Shown here: positions 51,029 to 56,008 of the stretch, one piece after another
How positions within the stretch are numbered: the stretch's first letter is position 1
Layout of the letters: each line of letters starts with the position of its first letter
From: Cryomorphaceae bacterium BACL7 MAG-120322-bin74
GTDB taxonomy: Bacteria; Bacteroidota; Bacteroidia; Flavobacteriales; Schleiferiaceae
NCBI GenBank assembly: GCA_001438205.1
Contig: LICG01000010.1
Coordinates: forward strand, 1 to 56,008
DNA length: 56,008 nt
Reading direction: 5' to 3'
Program-made: the position numbers and the translations under genes
Notes under the pieces: model-generated
The model's input: the letters and a program-made list of their open reading frames with translations, nothing else
The model's database searches: none
What the model was told of the DNA's origin: nothing

Positions 51029-51985
51029 TTAAAATAATACGGAAGCGATCTGCTCGGTGGCGTCGGCCTTGCCCATGGTGTAGTAATGCAGCACGGGTAC
51101 ACCCTTTTGCATCAGTTCTTTAGATTGTTCAATGCACCATTCAATTCCTACTTGCTTAACCTCCGCAGGCGTTTTTGCCGCTTCGACCGCGTCTACGAGG
51201 TCGTCTGGCAAATTGAGATGGAAGTTTCTTGGAATGGTAGCCAGCTGACCCCCTGTGGCGATGGGCTTAAGTCCCGGTATAATAGGGACTTCAATTCCCG
51301 CTGCGCGGCATTTGTCGACAAAGGCAAAATAATAGGCGTTGTCAAAGAACATCTGGGTCACGATGTACTCTGCGCCTGCTTCCACTTTTGCCTTGAGGTA
51401 CTTTATATCGGTTCGAAGGCTTGGTGCCTCAAAATGCTTCTCGGGGTAACCCGCCACCCCAACACAAAAATTGGAGGGATTGTTGTTTTCTACTTCATCA
51501 TGCAAGTACCGGCCATGGTTAAGGTCCACTACTTGCTTGAGCAAATCAATCGCAAAAGCGTGGCCATTGGGTTCGGGTTTAAACGCGCCATCTGCACGCA
51601 GGGCATCTCCCCGAAGGACCATGACATTGTCAATGCCTAAGAAGTGCAAATCGATGAGGGCGTATTCTGTTTCTTCGCGAGAAAACCCACCGCAAATCAC
51701 ATGGGGGACCGTGTCCACCTTGAATTGGTTCTGAATGGCTGCACAGATGCCCACCGTCCCTGGTCGCTTGCGGGTATGCACTTTTTCTAGCAGACCATTC
51801 TCTCGCTTTTTGTAGACAAATTCCTCCCGATGGCTGGTGACATCAATGAACTTAGGCCCGAATTCTACCAAGCGCTCTATGGTGCCAAAAAGATCATCAA
51901 TGCGCGTTCCCTTGAGCGGTGGTAAAATTTCGAAGCTGAAGAGGGTCTTGCCTTTTGCAGCATGAATATGGTCAATTACTTTCAT
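51029..51985 (-). CDS. metF: Methylenetetrahydrofolate reductase
   Basis: 318 residues. It makes 5-methyltetrahydrofolate, the methyl donor for methionine synthase. Features: FSFEILPPLKGTRIDDLF (Glu at the active site), DVTSHREEFVYKK, IDNVMVLRGDAL (FAD site), VGVAGYPEKHFEAPSL and YIVTQMFFDN. The frame opens upstream inside metH2, but ATG at 51985 (MKVIDHIHAAKGKTLFSFE) is right and lies 4 bases after the metH2 stop. Last gene of metH1-metH2-metF, under SAM-I riboswitch control. No terminator was seen after it. Confidence 0.95.
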   Translation of the reverse strand: MKVIDHIHAAKGKTLFSFEILPPLKGTRIDDLFGTIERLVEFGPKFIDVTSHREEFVYKKRENGLLEKVHTRKRPGTVGICAAIQNQFKVDTVPHVICGGFSREETEYALIDLHFLGIDNVMVLRGDALRADGAFKPEPNGHAFAIDLLKQVVDLNHGRYLHDEVENNNPSNFCVGVAGYPEKHFEAPSLRTDIKYLKAKVEAGAEYIVTQMFFDNAYYFAFVDKCRAAGIEVPIIPGLKPIATGGQLATIPRNFHLNLPDDLVDAVEAAKTPAEVKQVGIEWCIEQSKELMQKGVPVLHYYTMGKADATEQIASVLF

Positions 51986-51989
51986 AGGT

Positions 51990-54620
51990 TCAGAGGTCGA
52001 GCAGGGGGCTAAGCCAACGAGCAGCATCCTCTAAAGAAATGCCACGGCGCTGCGCATAATCCTGCAATTGATCTTGGTTGATTTTTGCCAAGCCGAAATA
52101 CTTGGATTCTGGATGGGCAAAATAATAGCCGCTCACGGCAGCTGTGGGATACATGGCCTTGTGTTCTGTTAGTTGGATCCCTGTATGCTTTTCAACCTCT
52201 AATAAGTCGAATAGAAGGTCCTTCTCTAGGTGGTCCGGGCAAGCGGGGTAGCCCGGCGCAGGCCGAATGCCTTGATAGTCCTCTGAGATGAGTCTATCGG
52301 CATCGAGGTTTTCTGTTGCGGCATAGCCCCAAAATTCTTTTCGCACTCTTTCGTGCACATGCTCGGCAAAAGCTTCTGCCAGCCGATCTGCTAGCGCCTT
52401 TAACATCAAGGCACTGTAATCGTCTTGACTTGCCTCAAAGGCAGCCACGCGCTCGTCCACGCCATGCCCAGTTGTGACCGCAAATAAGCCTAAAGTGTCT
52501 TGACCGGCAGGGTCAATAAAATCGGCTAAAGCCAAATAGGGCAAACCTTCTTTTTTCTGGCCTTGCTGACGCAGTGTCAAGAAATGATGGGTTGCCCCCT
52601 GGGCGTCTTCCACCGCTATATCATCCCCCTTTTGTTTAGCCGCAAAGAAGCCATAGACTCCGTGGGCTTGAAGCCATTTTTCGTCCACAATTTTTTTCAG
52701 CATTGCCTGTGCATCCGCATACACTTCCTGGGCTTGTGCCCCTACTAAGTCATCCTGAAATATGCGCGGAAATTTTCCATGTAAATCCCAGGCCATAAAG
52801 AAGGGGGTCCAGTCAATGTAGGGAACCAACTCTTCGAGTGGGTAATCGCGCAATGGAAAGACTCCGTGGGCTCTGGGGGCAGTAGGTTTCTGCGTAAAGT
52901 CCGGGCGGTATCGGTTGGCCCTTGCCGCTTCAATAGGCATAAAATTGCGTTGACTGCTTCGGTTCGCGTATTGCTCGGCCAAGCGCAGATAGTCTTCTCG
53001 GATTTCTTTGGCAAATTCAGCGCCCTCAGCGCCCAATAATTTCTGTACGACAGGGACAGAGCGGGAGGCATCATTGACATGCACCACAGGGCTATCAATG
53101 GATGGTTGAATTTTGACCGCCGTATGCGCTCTAGACGTGGTTGCCCCGCCAATAAGCAAGGGCTTGATGATGCCCTGGCGCTGCATTTCTGAAGCGAGGA
53201 ACACCATTTCGTCAAGGGAAGGGGTAATCAACCCACTTAGCCCAATCGCATCGACATCATGTTGCACGGCCGCATCGAGAATCTTTTGCGGAGGGACCAT
53301 CACCCCTAGGTCAATGACTTCGTAGTTGTTACACTGCAGCACCACACTGACGATATTTTTACCGATATCATGTACATCCCCTTTGACGGTCGCCATGAGG
53401 ATTTTGCCTTTCTTTCGCGGGGCCGAATCAGACGTTTCAAAAAAGGGTTCCAAGTAGGCGACGGCCTTCTTCATGACGCGCGCCGACTTTACTACTTGAG
53501 GCAAGAACATTTTACCGGCGCCAAAAAGGTCCCCTACCACATTCATTCCGGCCATCAGAGGTCCTTCGATGACCTTTAAAGGGGTACCCAATTCTATACG
53601 CGCCTGCTCCGCATCCGCTTCAATATGGGCATCTAACCCGCTGACCATGCTGTATTCAATGCGTTCGGCAATGGGCAAGAGGCGCCAAGATTCATCCTTT
53701 TCTCGCACAAAAGCGGCACCACGAACGGATTCTGCCAATGTGAGCAAGCGTTCCGTGGCGTCTTCGCGGCGATCGAGTAAAACATCCTCCACGTGTTCGC
53801 GCAAAGCGGGATCGATCTTGTCATACACAATGAGCTGACTCGGATTGACAATGCCCATATCCATGCCGTGCGCGATGCTATGATAGAGAAAACAGGCATG
53901 CATAGCCTCGCGCACTACATCGTTTCCGCGAAAAGAGAAGCTCACATTGGACACTCCGCCGCTCACTTTGGCGCCGGGCAAATGTTGTTTGATCCAGGCG
54001 GTAGCCTCAAAAAAGTCTAGCGCATTGCGACGGTGTTCGTCCATGCCTGTAGCCACCGGGAAGATGTTAGGGTCAAAAATGATGTCCTCGGCAGGAAACC
54101 CGACAACCTCCGTCAATAGGCGGTAGGCTCTTTCACAAATTTCAATGCGCCGTGCATAGCTGTCTGCTTGTCCCTGCTCATCAAATGCCATGACAATCAC
54201 CGCGGCGCCAAAGCGGCGTACCATCTTGGCATGGGCCATAAATTCCGCTTCTCCCTCCTTGAGCGAGATCGAATTGACCACAGCCTTGCCTTGCACACAT
54301 TTGAGCCCCGCGACAATGATGTCCCATTTGGATGAATCAATCATGATCGGAATCCGCGATATGTCCGGCTCCGACGCAATCAGATTTAGGAAGGTGGTCA
54401 TGGCATAGACACCATCCAACATTCCCTCATCCATGTTGACATCTAAGATTTGGGCGCCCCCCTCTACTTGGTCCCGCGCGATGGCGAGTGCCTCTTCATA
54501 CTGCTCTTCTTTGATGAGACGCAAAAATTTGCGCGAACCCGTGACATTGGTGCGCTCTCCTATATTGACAAAGTTGCTTTGCGCCGAAATTTTCAGCGGC
54601 TCTAGTCCACTTAATTTCAT
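51990..54620 (-). CDS. metH: Methionine synthase, folate/cobalamin/activation subunit
   Basis: 876 residues: the C-terminal two-thirds of MetH as a separate protein. A pterin-binding domain (about 1-320: [34 protein letters not shown]) is followed by the cap and cobalamin domains, with axial H417 in [12 protein letters not shown] and downstream [13 protein letters not shown], and the activation domain with the SAM-site motif [12 protein letters not shown] near residue 790. The homocysteine-binding half is the upstream gene, overlapped by 4 bases (ATGA). This split is usual in Bacteroidota. Confidence 0.96.
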   Translation of the reverse strand: MKLSGLEPLKISAQSNFVNIGERTNVTGSRKFLRLIKEEQYEEALAIARDQVEGGAQILDVNMDEGMLDGVYAMTTFLNLIASEPDISRIPIMIDSSKWDIIVAGLKCVQGKAVVNSISLKEGEAEFMAHAKMVRRFGAAVIVMAFDEQGQADSYARRIEICERAYRLLTEVVGFPAEDIIFDPNIFPVATGMDEHRRNALDFFEATAWIKQHLPGAKVSGGVSNVSFSFRGNDVVREAMHACFLYHSIAHGMDMGIVNPSQLIVYDKIDPALREHVEDVLLDRREDATERLLTLAESVRGAAFVREKDESWRLLPIAERIEYSMVSGLDAHIEADAEQARIELGTPLKVIEGPLMAGMNVVGDLFGAGKMFLPQVVKSARVMKKAVAYLEPFFETSDSAPRKKGKILMATVKGDVHDIGKNIVSVVLQCNNYEVIDLGVMVPPQKILDAAVQHDVDAIGLSGLITPSLDEMVFLASEMQRQGIIKPLLIGGATTSRAHTAVKIQPSIDSPVVHVNDASRSVPVVQKLLGAEGAEFAKEIREDYLRLAEQYANRSSQRNFMPIEAARANRYRPDFTQKPTAPRAHGVFPLRDYPLEELVPYIDWTPFFMAWDLHGKFPRIFQDDLVGAQAQEVYADAQAMLKKIVDEKWLQAHGVYGFFAAKQKGDDIAVEDAQGATHHFLTLRQQGQKKEGLPYLALADFIDPAGQDTLGLFAVTTGHGVDERVAAFEASQDDYSALMLKALADRLAEAFAEHVHERVRKEFWGYAATENLDADRLISEDYQGIRPAPGYPACPDHLEKDLLFDLLEVEKHTGIQLTEHKAMYPTAAVSGYYFAHPESKYFGLAKINQDQLQDYAQRRGISLEDAARWLSPLLDL

Positions 54621-55609
54621 GCTTGCAGCGGTTTACGGGGTTGAATACCCTGCGCCGCCAAAGCAAAGGCTTTGATGTGGGCTGGGGTGGTACCACAGCA
54701 TCCACCCAGAATATTGACGATGCGCAAGTCGAGGTATTCTTTGACGGCTGCAGCCATGTCTTCGGGGCTTTCATCATAGCCGCCAAAAGCATTGGGCAAC
54801 CCCGCGTTGGGGTAAGCACTGATGAGAAAGGGGGCCTCAGCCGAAAGTGTTTGCAAATAGGGGCGCAAATCTTTGGCCCCCAAAGCACAATTCAGGCCGA
54901 TGCTGAGCAAGGGCATATGACTTAGTGAAATAAGGAAGGCCTCCGTGGTCTGCCCGCTCAAGGTGCGGCCGCTGGCGTCCGTAATGGTGCCACTTACCAT
55001 GATGGGGATTTCTTGTCCGCGCTGTGCAAAAGCCTCTTGAACTGCAAAGAGGGCCGCTTTGGCATTGAGGGTATCAAAGACCGTCTCAATAAGCAATACA
55101 TCCACGCCGCCTTCCATCAAAGCTTCCGCCTGGGTTTGATAGGCCCCCGCTAATTCATCAAAAGTGATGCTCCGATAAGCCGGTCGGTTGACGTCAGGGC
55201 TCAAGGAAAGGGTCCGGTTGGTCGGGCCCATCGCCCCCGCTACAAAGCGCGGTTTGTCCGGTGTGGAGAAGGCTTCTGCCGCCCTTTTGGCGATACGTGC
55301 CCCTTCTAGATTGATCTCGCGGGCCAAGGACTCCATGCCATAGTCTGCCATAGAAATCACCTGTGCATTGAAGGTGTTGGTCTCTATAATGTCCGCGCCT
55401 GCAGCCAAATACTGGCGGTGTATGTCTTCAATGATGTCGGGACGCGTAAGATTGAGCAGGTCGTTGTTCCCCTTAACGGGTTGATGCCACGCAGCAAATC
55501 GTGCACCGCGATAGCCTGCTTCATCCAAACGATAATCTTGAATTAAAGAACCCATGGCCCCATCAAGAATGAGGATGCGTTCGGATGCAGCAGATTGTAG
55601 GGTTGTCAT
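54617..55609 (-). CDS. metH: Methionine synthase, homocysteine-binding subunit
   Basis: 330 residues, homologous to the first domain of MetH. It activates homocysteine on zinc held by C241 (GLNCALGA) and C304/C305 (LGGCCGTTP). The start [20 protein letters not shown] and [12 protein letters not shown] are typical. Its TGA overlaps the ATG of the next gene, so the two halves are made in step and must assemble. The ATG at 55609 lies directly after a hairpin downstream of the riboswitch. Confidence 0.96.
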   Translation of the reverse strand: MTTLQSAASERILILDGAMGSLIQDYRLDEAGYRGARFAAWHQPVKGNNDLLNLTRPDIIEDIHRQYLAAGADIIETNTFNAQVISMADYGMESLAREINLEGARIAKRAAEAFSTPDKPRFVAGAMGPTNRTLSLSPDVNRPAYRSITFDELAGAYQTQAEALMEGGVDVLLIETVFDTLNAKAALFAVQEAFAQRGQEIPIMVSGTITDASGRTLSGQTTEAFLISLSHMPLLSIGLNCALGAKDLRPYLQTLSAEAPFLISAYPNAGLPNAFGGYDESPEDMAAAVKEYLDLRIVNILGGCCGTTPAHIKAFALAAQGIQPRKPLQA

Positions 55610-55640
55610 GTCCTGGGTTGTTTATGCTTAACCCAGAAGG
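55610..55640 (-). promoter_or_regulatory. Hairpin between the SAM-I aptamer and metH1 ATG
   Basis: On the minus strand CTGGGTT and AACCCAG pair around a 10-base loop, with outer GTC/GAC pairs, and the stem ends directly at the ATG. A second stem, AGGCAA/TTGCCT, lies between it and the aptamer and uses the 3' strand of P1. Together these look like an expression platform that hides the translation start. Inference from complementarity only. Confidence 0.55.
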
Positions 55641-55657
55641 ACACGAGGCAAATATTG

Positions 55658-55769
55658 CCTTGCGCTCATCTATCTGTGCTGCAACAGCATCAGAGGGAGT
55701 TAGCACCCTTTTTACGGGGTTGCCAAGACGTCGTAGGGCCCTTCCCTCGGTCTTTCTGGATAAGCAAGG
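55658..55769 (-). ncRNA. SAM-I (S-box) riboswitch ahead of metH1-metH2-metF
   Basis: About 112 bases. The minus-strand sequence holds the S-box core in order: CTTATCC, GAGGGA, GGCCC, CTTGGCAACC, GGTGCTAACTCC and GATGAG. P1 is formed by CCTTGC and GCAAGG, extended by TTATC/GATGA. AAGAC/GTCTT form P2. SAM binding should turn off the methionine operon. It lies between the promoter and metH1. Confidence 0.9.
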
Positions 55770-55800
55770 CAAAGGTACGCTTGATTTTGAGGCGAACAAA
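55770..55800 (-). promoter_or_regulatory. Promoter of the metH operon
   Basis: Minus strand TTTG (55800-55797), a 19-base spacer, then TACCTTTG (55777-55770): a full match to the Bacteroidota promoter. The start of transcription would fall at the 5' end of the SAM-I aptamer. Confidence 0.8.
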
Positions 55801-55859
55801 TCCGAAATTCTACACCCATCTTCTTTTTTAGTCAAAATGTACCTAAAAGTAAAAAAGGA

Positions 55860-55889
55860 TTGCGCAATTCCCTTAGGCACTTACCTTTG
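55860..55889 (+). promoter_or_regulatory. Promoter of the divergent SAM-II transcript
   Basis: ATTG (TTG at 55860-55862), a 19-base spacer and TACCTTTG (55882-55889). It points out of the window and would start RNA at about 55894, just ahead of the SAM-II-like element. Between the two promoters (55801-55859) I see only AT-rich spacer. Confidence 0.8.
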
Positions 55890-55895
55890 CTCCTG

Positions 55896-55945
55896 TGTGG
55901 AAGGATTTGTCCGATTGCAACCACGGTAAAAAATGCTAAACCCGG
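55896..55945 (+). ncRNA. SAM-II-like riboswitch
   Basis: About 50 bases, the size of a SAM-II aptamer. In order: P1 5' strand TGTGG (55896-55900), GGATTTG, CCG, ATTGCA (55914-55919), P1 3' strand CCACG (55921-55925), a TAAAAA linker, and TGCTAAA (55934-55940). These match the SAM-II plan of P1, the GATTT / CCG-ATTGCA loop and the GCTAAA pseudoknot strand. The regulated gene lies beyond 56008 on the plus strand. Confidence 0.75.
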
Positions 55946-55976
55946 CTTTCCGCGTACAGCATTTACCGTTTCTTTT
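55923..55976 (+). terminator. Terminator-like hairpin overlapping the SAM-II core
   Basis: ACGGTAAAAAATGCT (55923-55937) pairs with AGCATTTACCGT (55958-55969) apart from three extra A residues, and TTTCTTTT follows. The left arm is the conserved core of the aptamer, so aptamer folding and this hairpin exclude each other. The remaining 32 bases to the window end hold no start codon that I recognise. Confidence 0.55.
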
Positions 55977-56008
55977 GGCTCCTCCCGCAGTAATACCAAA
56001 ATCATTAC

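Noticed and set aside
55585-55929. 114-residue plus-strand open frame across the metH leader
   Set aside because: It runs antisense through the SAM-I riboswitch and both promoters, which explain the sequence better; the amino-acid sequence has no recognisable pattern.

Overview
The window looks like core chromosome of a member of the Bacteroidota, most likely a Flavobacteriia or Cryomorphaceae-like marine or freshwater lineage. Evidence: many starts are preceded by the Bacteroidota promoter -7 box TAnnTTTG and few by a Shine-Dalgarno site; there are two TonB-dependent receptors with carboxypeptidase-like N-terminal domains, a DUF4249 lipoprotein, a type IX secretion (T9SS) cargo with a C-terminal sorting domain, a PorV/PorQ-type barrel, OmpA-family proteins, a K+-dependent membrane pyrophosphatase of the flavobacterial kind, a two-gene metH, and the neighbourhood pdhB / etfB-etfA-nuclease-nupC-thyA-folA. 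I see no prophage, CRISPR array, insertion sequence or plasmid function.

Layout. 1-5150: a beta-propeller-like lipoprotein cut by the window edge and a 1292-residue secreted multidomain protein (cupredoxin, lamin-tail, OB-like repeats, Calx-beta, T9SS signal). 5190-10120: tRNA-Gly, mutS, a SpoU/TrmH RNA methyltransferase, a 71-residue membrane protein, an OmpA-type lipoprotein and folK. 10125-15560: sppA, a queuosine-precursor-type transporter, DUF2797, a GH3-family enzyme and a deoxynucleoside kinase. 15658-19095 (minus): hppA, with a cysteine/histidine-rich tail, and pdhB. 19190-24199 (plus): etfB-etfA-nuclease-nupC-thyA-folA. 24214-27446 (minus): tig-clpP-clpX. 27536-29740: three tRNAs (Leu-CAG, Thr-CGT, Leu-TAA), a small secreted protein, an OmpA protein, a 45-residue membrane ORF behind tRNA-Leu and an HTH remnant. 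29745-31091: flavin reductase-like protein and a DUF3127 OB protein with an SSB-like acidic tip. 31162-34251 (minus): tail-specific protease and an orphan OppC-type permease. 34384-39530 (plus): TonB receptor-DUF4249 pair, MscS-family channel, ruvC. 39546-49195 (minus): HIT protein, greA, then TonB receptor, giant secreted protein and PorV-like barrel in one operon. 49305-55609: a degenerate Rieske-like lipoprotein (plus), fatty acid desaturase, and the methionine operon metH1-metH2-metF (minus).

The most interesting stretch is the non-coding right end (55610-56008). A SAM-I (S-box) riboswitch lies on the minus strand ahead of metH1-metH2-metF. About 125 bases away, on the opposite strand, a compact element with the conserved features of a SAM-II riboswitch leads out of the window. 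Each has its own TTG-N19-TAnnTTTG promoter. Two unrelated SAM-binding folds therefore seem to control two divergent methionine transcripts from one intergenic region. Also worth a look: the CxxxC/CxH triplet tail on the pyrophosphatase, promoters so close to start codons that leaderless mRNAs are predicted, and the TonB receptor / giant secreted protein / PorV-like operon.

All assignments come from reading the sequence and recalling family motifs; no database search or folding program was run.
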